Assembly: GCA_016235865.1 (NCBI GenBank)
Contig: JACRIK010000001.1
Span: 62,001-126,000 of the forward strand
DNA from: Planctomycetota bacterium
GTDB lineage: Bacteria > Planctomycetota > MHYJ01 > JACQXL01
Direction of reading: 5' to 3'
DNA: 64,000 nucleotides
The notes under the pieces were generated by a model, which saw nothing but the letters and a program-made list of their open reading frames with translations, ran no database searches and had not been told where the DNA came from. Every line of letters starts with the position of its first letter. Position 1 is the stretch's first letter. The position numbers were made by a program, and so were the translations under genes. Positions 35,401 to 43,252 of this stretch are shown here, piece by piece.

Positions 35401-36610
35401 GGGAAACCGCAACGGCAGTAAGGCTGACCGGGGTAGTCGGCGCGGTGATATCAGGTGGAGCCAATGTGGTTGCGGTGGCCATGTTACTGAATGCGGAAAC
35501 ATTTCCAGCCGCATCATAGGCCGCCACGGTATACCTATAACCGGTTGAGGCAGCTAGGCCGGTGTCGCTGTAAGAGTAAATAGATGAAATGGTAGAGATG
35601 AGAGCGCCATTACGGTAGAGCTTATATCCGGTAACGCCGACATTGTCGGTGGAAGCATTCCATGAGAGATTTATCTGGCTGGGACTGACGGCAGTAGCAG
35701 CCAACCCTATCGGCACACTTGGCGGGGTTGTATCTGGCAGAGTCAGGGTGGTGGCCGTGGCAGTAACACTCGGATTTGAGAAATTCCCGGCCGCATCATA
35801 GGCCCTAACAAAATAGCAATAAGCCGTGCTGGGCGCCAATCCGGTGTCGGTATAGGACGTATCAGCTACTGCCTCCAGATAATCATCGCAATCATTACGA
35901 TAAACCCGATAGCCGTTCACCGCGACATTGTCAGCAGCTGTATTCCAGGTTAATCTGATTTCACAGGAACTTGTGGCGGTGGCTACGAGACCGTCGGGAG
36001 TACCGGGTGCGGTTTTGTCTGTTTTGACCCTAACCCAGCAGAAAGGCCTGATGCCGGTGAGTTTGGCCGGATTTTCCTCGTCCGGTCCGATATATCCGGC
36101 CTTGGGACCATCCTCATGCACCTTGCCTTTCTTATCCGGCAGGACAATCACCCAGTGGCCATCAATAAACTCCATCAGTTTAATGTCGGTATTGGAGAGT
36201 TCTTCGGCCCGGACATTGTCCGGCAGGATGACGTAGCAATCAGCTTCCTTGCCGTTATTAAAATCCGCTTTGTCATTATGTTTGGGCTTGAGATTAGCGC
36301 CACCCAGGAATTCACAGCCGTCGGGTAGGGCCTCTGGCAGGTCATCACTATGGCGGAATGGTATAAAGTCAATTTCAGTATCATTATCAACGGCCTGGGC
36401 CGGGACATCTATTTCTTGGCCGGGCGTGGAGTGGTTATCCTTGACGGTGTTATGTGAATTTGCCTTGATGATTAGCACGCTGCTGCTGCCACTGTCTGTC
36501 TCGTCGGTAAGATTACAGCCATTACCATTAAAGCCTAAAGACAGGGCAGAGGCCAGGAAGGCCAGCAGCCCCAGGCGCCACCCTCTAATCAGGTACCGCT
36601 TGGCAATCAT
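32444..36610 (-). CDS. Giant secreted protein: FN3 repeats, glycosidase-like propeller, LamG
   Basis: About 1388 residues from ATG 36610 (GGAG ten bases upstream). Signal peptide, a beta-rich N-terminal segment (about 30-185), seven fibronectin type III domains with starts like DTTPPSVPTGLNA and AAYDAAGNVSA, then a region with repeated YAESADGTNWSNR and ATSADGINWTGRE, as in five-bladed glycoside hydrolase (GH43/GH32-like) propellers, and a C-terminal LamG/concanavalin-like domain (AWWKFDETSG...GRIDEVKIYNYARS). Probably an extracellular carbohydrate-binding or -degrading protein; catalytic residues were not identified. Confidence 0.87.
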   Translation of the reverse strand: MIAKRYLIRGWRLGLLAFLASALSLGFNGNGCNLTDETDSGSSSVLIIKANSHNTVKDNHSTPGQEIDVPAQAVDNDTEIDFIPFRHSDDLPEALPDGCEFLGGANLKPKHNDKADFNNGKEADCYVILPDNVRAEELSNTDIKLMEFIDGHWVIVLPDKKGKVHEDGPKAGYIGPDEENPAKLTGIRPFCWVRVKTDKTAPGTPDGLVATATSSCEIRLTWNTAADNVAVNGYRVYRNDCDDYLEAVADTSYTDTGLAPSTAYCYFVRAYDAAGNFSNPSVTATATTLTLPDTTPPSVPIGLAATAVSPSQINLSWNASTDNVGVTGYKLYRNGALISTISSIYSYSDTGLAASTGYRYTVAAYDAAGNVSAFSNMATATTLAPPDITAPTTPVSLTAVAVSPNQINLAWNPSKDNVGVVGYKIYRNATCITSVAAASYINVRLAPSTTYSYTVAAYDAAGNISAFSNIAAATTLAPPDITAPTVPVSLTAVAVSHNQINLAWKSSTDNVGVAGYKVYRNGALLLQLSATSYSNTGLAASTTYSYSVAAYDAAGNTSAQCSPVSANTWPPPDTAPPSVPAGLVAAPISVSHINLFWKVSTDNVGVAGYRIYRNGAFIASVLSITYSDAGLAASTTYSYTVAAYDAAGNVSAHSNLASAITLTPPDTTPPSVPTGLNALAVSTSQINLTWSASTDNLAMGGYKVYRNGTYIISVGAASYSDAGLFPSTTYSYAVAAYDAAGNISAHSNLASATTLTPPDTSAPSIPTGLIATTVSSNQIDIIWNAPTDNVAVVGYKVYRNGALCSTLYATNYSDTGLTSATTYNYTVAAYDATGNTSAYSNMAVATTLPAPGAQVPFQIVLSPTATGWEIDGVGKPCLLKENGIYKMWYRGNNYWWAGSYYQNDGSIGYAESADGTNWSNRQRVHVNGTVLNDYRLATDPWVMKENGSYRMWQADYYTWIGGDWSYYITHLTSADGINWANEKTVLTGSGNLSNYDDYCTSQPSLVKEANGAYSMWYGVNQRPRVGVGGPSNITRASSIDGITWTNKQLALARVPGTSEENVLTPDVIKESDGTYTMYYTAASGPDSVIYRATSADGINWTGREQILNKTQLRSDILGISSPHYFKDTDGTEYLYFSLSLPATEKAGYKEYIGRVQLGYIIASVSPAPAANPGPIAWWKFDETSGATAMDSTGNGHHGTVSGATWSNGCLSFDGLDDYVRVPNSPLLNPQGSFSVDAWIFPTTDRYGHILTKWGDTGDWSGQRAYALSTSSGRLVFGISDDAHQQDSQFHVFTTQNGILALNSWNHMTAVYDKSTGTRKIYINGTKIDERTDAPVNLTASMADIAIGGHLASSTILRSTFFQGRIDEVKIYNYARSAAEIQADYSANR
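34060..36010 (-). repeat. Seven tandem ~290-bp FN3-coding repeats
   Basis: In-frame repeats encoding the FN3 domains; neighbours share near-identical blocks such as GCCGCATCATAGGCCGC (plus strand), so the array has probably been homogenised or expanded by recombination recently. Confidence 0.75.
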
Positions 36611-36716
36611 ATTGCTTTCGCTCCATATATATGAATGTTTGAGACACCCTAAAAACTGCACGGCATTGCCAAATACTCGAGAACATCAGAGTTGCTGCAT
36701 CTATGAATCTAATGAT

Positions 36717-36755
36717 AATGTAACCTTTCTCTAAGTAAAAACAAGCAAAATCTGA
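36717..36755 (-). promoter_or_regulatory. Promoter with shared ATCAGATTTTRCTTG box (FN3/LamG protein)
   Basis: Minus-strand ATCAGATTTTGCTTGTTT includes the -35 TTGTTT (36744-36739); a 16-base spacer leads to TACATT (36722-36717). The leader is about 100 bases. Confidence 0.5.
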
Positions 36756-36866
36756 TATTTTTATCATAAATCAAAGCCATTAGTTTTCCCAATATATTAG
36801 ACAACGATGGAGGCTGAATTTGCGATTAGATTTGTAAAATTATGTAAATAATGACATACTATAAGC

Positions 36867-37385
36867 ATGCTGTTGTTATGCAAGAAGTGCGCCTATCCGA
36901 ACCTACCGACCGGTAATACCTGCGGCCGGTGCGGCAACGTGATCCAATCGCCTGATGAGCTGGCTAAGAGTATTCATGCCTGGAACGGCCTGCCGGCCCA
37001 GGTGAGAACTGAATTTGAGCAGAAATACCAGTCAGCTCAAGAACGGTATACCAACCGACCCATAATTCAGAAAGCGAGACGGTGGAAAGACGCGCTTCTG
37101 GGAGGCGTTGCCTTGGGCGTAGTGGGCCTTATTCATGGTCCGCTTATTATTATTGATTTTGTGGTGGGCGCCTTTATGGGATTAGTGCTGAATATTACCG
37201 GCGGCGGGTCTTCAACAGGTTCATTTCTTTTTGGCTTCGGTTATTTTATCTCCTTTATACTCAAGGCAATGATGGGTTTTTTCTGGGGTAATCTTATTAC
37301 ATTGTTGTTTGGTTCCGTTGTTGGTATCTGCGCCGGGTATCTTGTCGGCATGTCTTTGGATATTAAGCGCGTTGACGATGTTTAG
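36867..37385 (+). CDS. Zinc-ribbon membrane protein
   Basis: 172 residues. An N-terminal zinc ribbon with two CxxC pairs (LLCKKCAYPNLPTGNTCGRCGN) is followed by a helical linker and about three or four hydrophobic helices rich in Gly. Function unknown; similar zinc-ribbon membrane proteins are common where many kinases occur. A weak promoter TTGTAA-N17-CATACT (36832-36860) lies six bases before the ATG, again giving a leaderless message. Confidence 0.7.
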   Translation: MLLLCKKCAYPNLPTGNTCGRCGNVIQSPDELAKSIHAWNGLPAQVRTEFEQKYQSAQERYTNRPIIQKARRWKDALLGGVALGVVGLIHGPLIIIDFVVGAFMGLVLNITGGGSSTGSFLFGFGYFISFILKAMMGFFWGNLITLLFGSVVGICAGYLVGMSLDIKRVDDV

Positions 37386-37434
37386 GCTTATGACCAGGGG
37401 CTGATATCATTTTTTACCGAGCCGGTTTTTGGTT

Positions 37435-38610
37435 TCAAGGGTTAGGAGATTTATCGCCGTAGTATAGACCCGTCCGACTTCGGCGCTCCAGCGCATCCCA
37501 GCTGCCGCAGGCGCAGGTGTTCTTTTTCGTCTTCTGGTTTTTTGCCAGCACTTCCGTGGTTGTTTTATTCCATTGACCCCAGCAAGGGCCTTGGGGGCCA
37601 TCATACTTATATAAACAGGAGGAACCATAAAACCAGTAATAGTAATCAATTGTGCCCGTTTTCGATGCCCACTTGGGCTGAGAGGCCGTAACTATTTTGA
37701 CGCCTTTTTCTATCGTGGTAGTGGTAGCGCCTTTTTCTAAGAACAGGCGAACTAATACGCCTATGGCCGTAAGAGAGGGCTGGATAACGATTTCCCTCGG
37801 GTCTTCGTAACCAAATATGGCCACACTGCCGAGTGAAGTATAGCCGACCTTGCCATACTTGGGTTCAGTTATCTTGTTAAAGAAAGATTTGATGCCGCTA
37901 AAAGCCGAGGGTGGGACGGCAATACCAGCGGATTCCGCGGTCTTCAGGGCCATAAATACCCAGCCGGTGACTGACGAGTCACTTTCACCGTCCTTGGGCT
38001 GATAGCGCCAGCCTTTGCCCGGGTTCTGGGCCTCGATTATACATTTGACGGCTTTTTCCAGCGGTTCCTTGTAGATGTTATCTTCGGTTAGATAATAAAT
38101 ATCAGCCAGGGCATAGGTAGCAATGGCCTGATTATACATGAATTTATAGCCCGGTTTGATGCCGCCGAAGGCGCCGTCCGAGAGCTGAGTATCAATAAGA
38201 TTATCGGCGGCCTTGCGAGTAACGCCGCCGAAACTGATGCCATTATGGATTTCTTTATCATCCGGCGTATATCCGGCGCCGGTAAAAGCCAGTAAGGCCA
38301 GGCCAGTGAGGCCGATGTCATAATACTCATCGCCGGTGCCGGTGCATTGGGAATCCTCGCATTGGTTTCTGAATAATTTGGCGCTCCAGGCGCCGTCCGG
38401 AGTCTGATGCCGGGCCAGCCAGCCAAGTCCCCGGGTAACCATTTCATCGGTCTGAATATTTCTCTTTTTGTTAACCGACCTGGGCGGCGGGGTTGCCTTT
38501 TTGTTGTCGTCCGTTTCTTGCGGGAATACCATGGGTATAAATAGAGTGGCAAAGGCGATGATGAGGCAGGACATATATGAACGGTTTTTAGGCGATCTAA
38601 GGCATTTCAT
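37435..38610 (-). CDS. Exported squalene-cyclase / prenyltransferase-like repeat protein
   Basis: From ATG 38610, 391 residues, with a signal peptide (YMSCLIIAFATLFIPMVF). The body has alpha/alpha-barrel repeats: GLGWLARHQTPDGAWSAKL, DTQLSDGAFGG, EAQNPGKGWRYQPKD. These resemble the prenyltransferase/squalene-oxidase repeat proteins abundant in Planctomycetota. No DxDD acid motif of squalene cyclases is seen, so a binding rather than a cyclase role is likelier. GGAGG lies about 10 bases upstream of the chosen start. Confidence 0.82.
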   Translation of the reverse strand: MKCLRSPKNRSYMSCLIIAFATLFIPMVFPQETDDNKKATPPPRSVNKKRNIQTDEMVTRGLGWLARHQTPDGAWSAKLFRNQCEDSQCTGTGDEYYDIGLTGLALLAFTGAGYTPDDKEIHNGISFGGVTRKAADNLIDTQLSDGAFGGIKPGYKFMYNQAIATYALADIYYLTEDNIYKEPLEKAVKCIIEAQNPGKGWRYQPKDGESDSSVTGWVFMALKTAESAGIAVPPSAFSGIKSFFNKITEPKYGKVGYTSLGSVAIFGYEDPREIVIQPSLTAIGVLVRLFLEKGATTTTIEKGVKIVTASQPKWASKTGTIDYYYWFYGSSCLYKYDGPQGPCWGQWNKTTTEVLAKNQKTKKNTCACGSWDALERRSRTGLYYGDKSPNP

Positions 38611-38633
38611 GGGTTTGTTACCTCCATTATTTG

Positions 38634-38662
38634 AGTTTAGCAAATGCCTTTAAGACTGTCAA
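38634..38662 (-). promoter_or_regulatory. Promoter of the squalene-cyclase-like gene
   Basis: Minus-strand TTGACA (38662-38657), 17-base spacer, TAAACT (38639-38634); a short leader with GGAGG follows. Confidence 0.5.
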
Positions 38663-38683
38663 GTGTAAATCAGACTGTGAGAA

Positions 38684-39706
38684 TTATTTCATCGCCTTGA
38701 GTTCGGAGAGTTTCTTTTTGAGCGCGCCCTGGAGCCGCTTGCTGATTTTGGGGGTATCGTCCCAGTATTTCTTGAGGTAAGTAATAGCCGCATCAATCTT
38801 ACCGTCGTTAACCATGGGTTTGATCTCGGCCATTAAATCATTGTATGCCTTAGTGTCTTCCTCTTCCTGCTTGGCGGCAACTTTAGTTTCAATATCCTTC
38901 AATTCCGAATCCGCCTTACTGAAGAGTTGGCTGAACTCGGCGTAATTATTCCTGAAACCGGTGAGCTCCTTAATCAGGTCTTCATACTGATCCGGCGGGG
39001 TATTGCTCTTTTTTTCCATCAGGTTGGCTAACTTTCCCTTGCCTTCTTTTTCCAGTTCTATCTTCTGTTCAATCCCTTTAATAGACTTTTCGGTATTCTC
39101 CACGTTCTTTTTTACCTCAGGTATCTCGCATTCCCTAAATTCTTTAATAAATGCCCCGATCTTTTCCAGCGCCGTGGCATAATCCTTGGCGCCCAGGAGC
39201 TCAATTATTTCCTTGCTTTTCTTGGCTACATCCTCGACTGTTTGCTTATCTCTCGCGGCCACGCTGTTGCTGTGCATCACATAGACAACTGCCAGAATTA
39301 CCAACAGAACCGCGCCGCCGATATAGATGTACTTCCGGTTTTCCTTGGCCATAATACCGCCTTTTATAGCGCCCATTTCAGCCTCTTCGTTTTCCTCAGA
39401 CTTTCTGGTTGGTATTTTGCCTCTTTTGAGCGGCACGGATGCCTTGGATGCGGGGACTCTTGAACCGGAGATTCTTGAAGGGGCGGGTGTCGGTTTTGGT
39501 CCAGCCTTAACCGGTAGTTTTACTTGTGGTCTGGCCTGAGGTCTGGGAGGCGGCGGTGACTGATACTTAATAGGTTCTTCGCCGGCCGGCACGATATTTA
39601 TTGTACTGCATTTCTGGCACTTAAATTTAGCGCCCGGCGCCATACTGGAGACATTATACTGTGTCCCACAAGAGGCACAGGCAACAATAACATCCGTGTT
39701 CGGCAT
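38684..39706 (-). CDS. MJ0042-type zinc-finger membrane protein with coiled coil
   Basis: From ATG 39706 (GGAG five bases upstream), 340 residues. The N-terminal zinc finger VACASCGTQYNVSSMAPGAK...CQKC fits the MJ0042 family. Then a Pro/Lys-rich linker (about 45-105), one membrane helix (YIYIGGAVLLVILAVVYVM) and a charged coiled coil of about 180 residues with no known motif. It is divergent from the kinase at 39.8 kb, with back-to-back promoters, which suggests co-regulation. An upstream GTG at 39733 is in frame but less likely. Confidence 0.78.
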   Translation of the reverse strand: MPNTDVIVACASCGTQYNVSSMAPGAKFKCQKCSTINIVPAGEEPIKYQSPPPPRPQARPQVKLPVKAGPKPTPAPSRISGSRVPASKASVPLKRGKIPTRKSEENEEAEMGAIKGGIMAKENRKYIYIGGAVLLVILAVVYVMHSNSVAARDKQTVEDVAKKSKEIIELLGAKDYATALEKIGAFIKEFRECEIPEVKKNVENTEKSIKGIEQKIELEKEGKGKLANLMEKKSNTPPDQYEDLIKELTGFRNNYAEFSQLFSKADSELKDIETKVAAKQEEEDTKAYNDLMAEIKPMVNDGKIDAAITYLKKYWDDTPKISKRLQGALKKKLSELKAMK

Positions 39707-39739
39707 ACATACTCCATTAGTGCAATAAAACACGTGGAG

Positions 39740-39767
39740 GATATAGTATAGATATAATGTATGTCAA
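39740..39767 (-). promoter_or_regulatory. Promoter of the MJ0042 zinc-finger gene
   Basis: Minus-strand TTGACA (39767-39762), 16-base spacer, TATATC (39745-39740). Its -35 is 23 bases from the -35 of the divergent kinase promoter. Confidence 0.5.
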
Positions 39768-39790
39768 GTAATAAAAGAAATAATTAGTGT

Positions 39791-39819
39791 TTGACATCCA
39801 CCAGTATTGTATATATAAT
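39791..39819 (+). promoter_or_regulatory. Perfect consensus promoter, leaderless, of the kinase gene
   Basis: TTGACA (39791-39796), exactly 17 bases, TATAAT (39814-39819), then six bases to ATG 39826, so transcription should begin at the start codon. Confidence 0.8.
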
Positions 39820-39825
39820 TTTAAC

Positions 39826-42603
39826 ATGGAGCAAAAACCATTGGCTGGAGATGGAATTAATGTTGTTTCGGGCGCCAATGCCCTGAGCAGTCCGTCACCG
39901 CAAAGGATCCTGCCGGAGTACCTGACCGGTAAATTCGGCAATTATCAGATTGAAGGAAAGATAGGTCAGGGCGGGATGGGGGTAATCTATCTGGCTACGG
40001 ATTTAACCCTGAACCGCAAGGTGGCGCTCAAGATTCTGCTACCGCAGGACGAGGAGTCGCTCAAACGATTCATCGGCGAGGCGCAGGCCGCAGCTAAACT
40101 CAAACATCCGAATATTACGCAAATCCATGAGGTCGGAACTGTTGAGGGTCTCCACTACTTTACGATGGACCTGATTAGCGGCAGCGCTCTGGATGATTTC
40201 ACCGAAGAAGGTCATTCTAAACTAACACCCCGTGAGATTGCCGAGGCCATACGGGAGATTGCTCTGGCTTTGGACTATGCACACAGCCAGGGAATTATCC
40301 ACCGCGATATAAAACCGTCAAATATACTGATAGACCAGGAGGGAAGGGCTTATCTGACTGATTTCGGGCTGGCCAAGGAAATCAATAAACTGGACCGTTC
40401 GCTGACTGTTACCGGCACGATTATCGGCACGCCGGAATTCATGTCGCCGGAACAGGCTAAAAGCGATAAGAAAAAACTTGATGGGCGCAGCGACATATTT
40501 TCTCTGGGTACCACATTTTATTATGCCTTGACTGGCCAATCGCCTTTTAAGGCGGCTGATTTTTACGATGAATTAAGTAATGTGCTGAATAAAGACCCGG
40601 CCCGGCCAGCCAAGATTATGCCCAATCTTAATCGTGACCTTGAAACCATCTGCATGAAGTGCCTGGAAAAGGAACCATCGCAACGTTACCAAAGTGCCAG
40701 GGAATTGGCAGATGATATCAAGCGTTTCCTGGACGGGGAGGTTATTACGGCGCGTCCAACCGGGTTGCTTACCAGATTTATCAGAAAAGCGCGGAAGAAT
40801 AAGATTGCAGTTGCAGCCGTGGGGCTGGCCGCGGCTCTGGTTATAGCCGTGGCTATTGTTATGATTCTTTTCTGGGCTCAAGCACAGTCCAGAAATAAGG
40901 CTGAAATGATCTTGAATCAGATAAAATTAGGCAACCTCAGCCCAGATGAACGAATTACCATCGCTCAAAATGCCTTAGAGATTGACCCCCGTTTTGGGCA
41001 GGCATACGAGATTATAGGAGAATCCTATTATGATAAAAAAAGGGCCGAGAAGGCATATGAGGCGTTTACTAAGGCGATCGAGCTGAATCCGATATCGTCT
41101 TTTTCCTATTACCGGCGGGGTTGTATAGTGGAAAAGATTTTAAAGAAGCCGAAGGATGCCATTTCGGATTATAAAAAGGTAATTGAACTCGCCCCGGACA
41201 GCGATATCGGATACGTCGCCCACGGGATTGTGGCTTTTGGGCAGCAGCAATATGATGAGGCCTTCAATGATTTCAACCGGGCAATAAAATTAAATCCAAA
41301 GGGCATAGAAGGTTATAATCGACGAGCGATGGTTTATCTGCACCGAATGCAGAGAGATAAAGCCCTGGCCGATTGGGGAAAAGCCATAGAGATTAATCCC
41401 CGGGACGATATGACCTACCGGGCGCGGGGTTTTTTTTACTATATGATGAAAGATTTTTCCCGGGCCTTGGCCGATTTCGATAAGGCCATCGAATACAATG
41501 ATACAGATGCTGACCTTTTTCATGAGCGAGGCTTTACGCACCGGGAAAATAATGAACCGGATTTGGCCCTGGCGGATTTTGCCCAGGCACTAAAGCTTGA
41601 ACCCAGGCAGGGCATGTTTTACCATGACCGTGGCATTACCTATAGGATTAAAAAGCAATACGATAAAGCGCTTGATGATTTTAGCATGGCGATTAGACTT
41701 GACCCTAACTATCTCGAGTCCTATGTGGAACGCGGCAATACCTTCCTAAGGAAAAAGGAATTAGACCTGGCACTGGCTGATTTTAGCACGGCGATAAAGA
41801 TCGAACCGAAAAATCCGGATTTATACAGTTTCCGCGGCATTGCTTTAGGAGAAAAGGGCGACTACAATACGGCGCTGTCAGATTTTAATACGGCCCTTCA
41901 GCTTAATCCGGGTAACGCTCTTTACTATCATAACCGCGGCATTGTCTATGAGCGTATAAATATGCCCGACTTAGCGCTGGCTGATTTCGACATGGCAATA
42001 GGGATGGACCAAAACATTGATACGGCCTATTCCTGGCGGGCGATAGTTCATTACAAGAAAGGCCATATTGAATCTGCCTTAGCTGATTGTAATAGCGCCA
42101 TAAAACTTAATCCTAGAAATGAACGGGCTTATTTTTGCCGTGCCTCGGTTTACAGGGATAGGGGGAATCTTACACAGGCATTAGCTGATTTCAGCAAGGT
42201 ACTAGAGCTTGCCCCTAATGATGCTTCAATCTATTACTACCGCGGAACTGTTTATTACCTGAAAAAACAGTTTGATATGGCAATCAGCGATTTTACCAAA
42301 GCCACTGAAATCACGACGGACAAAGCCGACCTGGCAACCGCTTATGACTATCGCGGTCGGTGCTATTTTAAAATAAAAGATTTTGACCGGGCGATTCGAG
42401 ATTACAATAAAGCAATAGAATTGAATGACAAGATGGCAATATATTATTATGACCGGGCTATGGTTTATGACGATAAAAAAGATTACAAAAATGCAGTTTC
42501 AGACGGGGAAAAATTCCTGCAATTGGATACATCAGCGCAACATAAAGATATGCGTGAGTTGGTCAAGGAATGGAAGAAATTGATCCCAAAAGAGGATAGA
42601 TAG
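39826..42603 (+). CDS. Ser/Thr protein kinase with transmembrane helix and long TPR array
   Basis: 925 residues from ATG 39826; an earlier in-frame start (39787) would place the consensus promoter inside the gene. Kinase signatures: GQGGMGVIYLA, ALKILL, HRDIKPSNILI, DFGLAKEI, GTPEFMSPEQA. A membrane helix (VAAVGLAAALVIAVAIVMILF) follows at about 325, then roughly fourteen 34-residue TPRs of the type ALADFSTAIKIEPKNPDLY filling the rest. It probably senses or assembles partners through the repeats. The kinase half is closely related to the one at 13.0 kb. Confidence 0.95.
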   Translation: MEQKPLAGDGINVVSGANALSSPSPQRILPEYLTGKFGNYQIEGKIGQGGMGVIYLATDLTLNRKVALKILLPQDEESLKRFIGEAQAAAKLKHPNITQIHEVGTVEGLHYFTMDLISGSALDDFTEEGHSKLTPREIAEAIREIALALDYAHSQGIIHRDIKPSNILIDQEGRAYLTDFGLAKEINKLDRSLTVTGTIIGTPEFMSPEQAKSDKKKLDGRSDIFSLGTTFYYALTGQSPFKAADFYDELSNVLNKDPARPAKIMPNLNRDLETICMKCLEKEPSQRYQSARELADDIKRFLDGEVITARPTGLLTRFIRKARKNKIAVAAVGLAAALVIAVAIVMILFWAQAQSRNKAEMILNQIKLGNLSPDERITIAQNALEIDPRFGQAYEIIGESYYDKKRAEKAYEAFTKAIELNPISSFSYYRRGCIVEKILKKPKDAISDYKKVIELAPDSDIGYVAHGIVAFGQQQYDEAFNDFNRAIKLNPKGIEGYNRRAMVYLHRMQRDKALADWGKAIEINPRDDMTYRARGFFYYMMKDFSRALADFDKAIEYNDTDADLFHERGFTHRENNEPDLALADFAQALKLEPRQGMFYHDRGITYRIKKQYDKALDDFSMAIRLDPNYLESYVERGNTFLRKKELDLALADFSTAIKIEPKNPDLYSFRGIALGEKGDYNTALSDFNTALQLNPGNALYYHNRGIVYERINMPDLALADFDMAIGMDQNIDTAYSWRAIVHYKKGHIESALADCNSAIKLNPRNERAYFCRASVYRDRGNLTQALADFSKVLELAPNDASIYYYRGTVYYLKKQFDMAISDFTKATEITTDKADLATAYDYRGRCYFKIKDFDRAIRDYNKAIELNDKMAIYYYDRAMVYDDKKDYKNAVSDGEKFLQLDTSAQHKDMRELVKEWKKLIPKEDR

Positions 42604-42605
42604 TC

Positions 42606-43250
42606 TTAAATATAATCCGGAAAGTTGCTGAGCCGAGCAATGACTACGGTCGGGCAGGCTTTGGCTAAATCTTCCTTGCTGGTAGTGCCGCTGGGAACCG
42701 CATATACCCTGATATCGGCGTTATGCGCGGTCTGGATATCTATGCAAGAGTCGCCCACCAGAACGGCATTTTGCTTAAGTACGCCCATTTTTTCTATTGC
42801 CAGACAAACCATTTCCGGATCTGGTTTATTGCGTGAGACATCGCCTTCACCGATAATAGCGCTGAAAAGATGGCCGACCTGCAGATGTTCCAAGATAGCC
42901 CTGGAAAATCTGCCTAATTTATTAGTGGCAACCGATAATTTTATTCCGCGAGTATGGAGTTCAATCAGAACTTCTTTGACATCAGGCAAGAGGCGGGTAT
43001 GGGTTTTGAACACCTCTTCATATTTCCGGCGGAATAGTACTACGGCCTGCGGGACTTTCTCTTTTCCAAGGAGCTCCGTGAAGATGTGTTGCAAACTATA
43101 CCCAACCTGATTTTTAACTTCGTCGCAAGATAGCGGCTTAAGACCCATCTGGTGATAGGCATATTGGAATCCAAGATAAATCGCTTCGTATGAGTCAACA
43201 AGGGTGCCGTCCAAGTCGAAGATGACACCCTTTATCTGCGTGTCACTCAA
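42606..43250 (-). CDS. HAD-superfamily hydrolase, phosphoglycolate phosphatase-like
   Basis: 214 residues with all HAD motifs: FDLDGTLVDS (nucleophile and general-acid Asp), SVATNK (motif II Thr), KPDPEMV (motif III Lys) and VGDSCIDIQTAHNA (motif IV). The cap domain is helical as in Gph/PGP phosphatases; the substrate could also be another sugar or nucleotide monophosphate. The start codon is TTG, two bases after the upstream gene, with GAGG nearby, so translation is probably coupled. Confidence 0.88.
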   Translation of the reverse strand: MSDTQIKGVIFDLDGTLVDSYEAIYLGFQYAYHQMGLKPLSCDEVKNQVGYSLQHIFTELLGKEKVPQAVVLFRRKYEEVFKTHTRLLPDVKEVLIELHTRGIKLSVATNKLGRFSRAILEHLQVGHLFSAIIGEGDVSRNKPDPEMVCLAIEKMGVLKQNAVLVGDSCIDIQTAHNADIRVYAVPSGTTSKEDLAKACPTVVIARLSNFPDYI

Positions 43251-43252
43251 TA

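Noticed and set aside
37435-38610. Squalene-hopene cyclase
   Set aside because: The repeats fit, but the protein is short, exported and lacks the catalytic DxDD motif.
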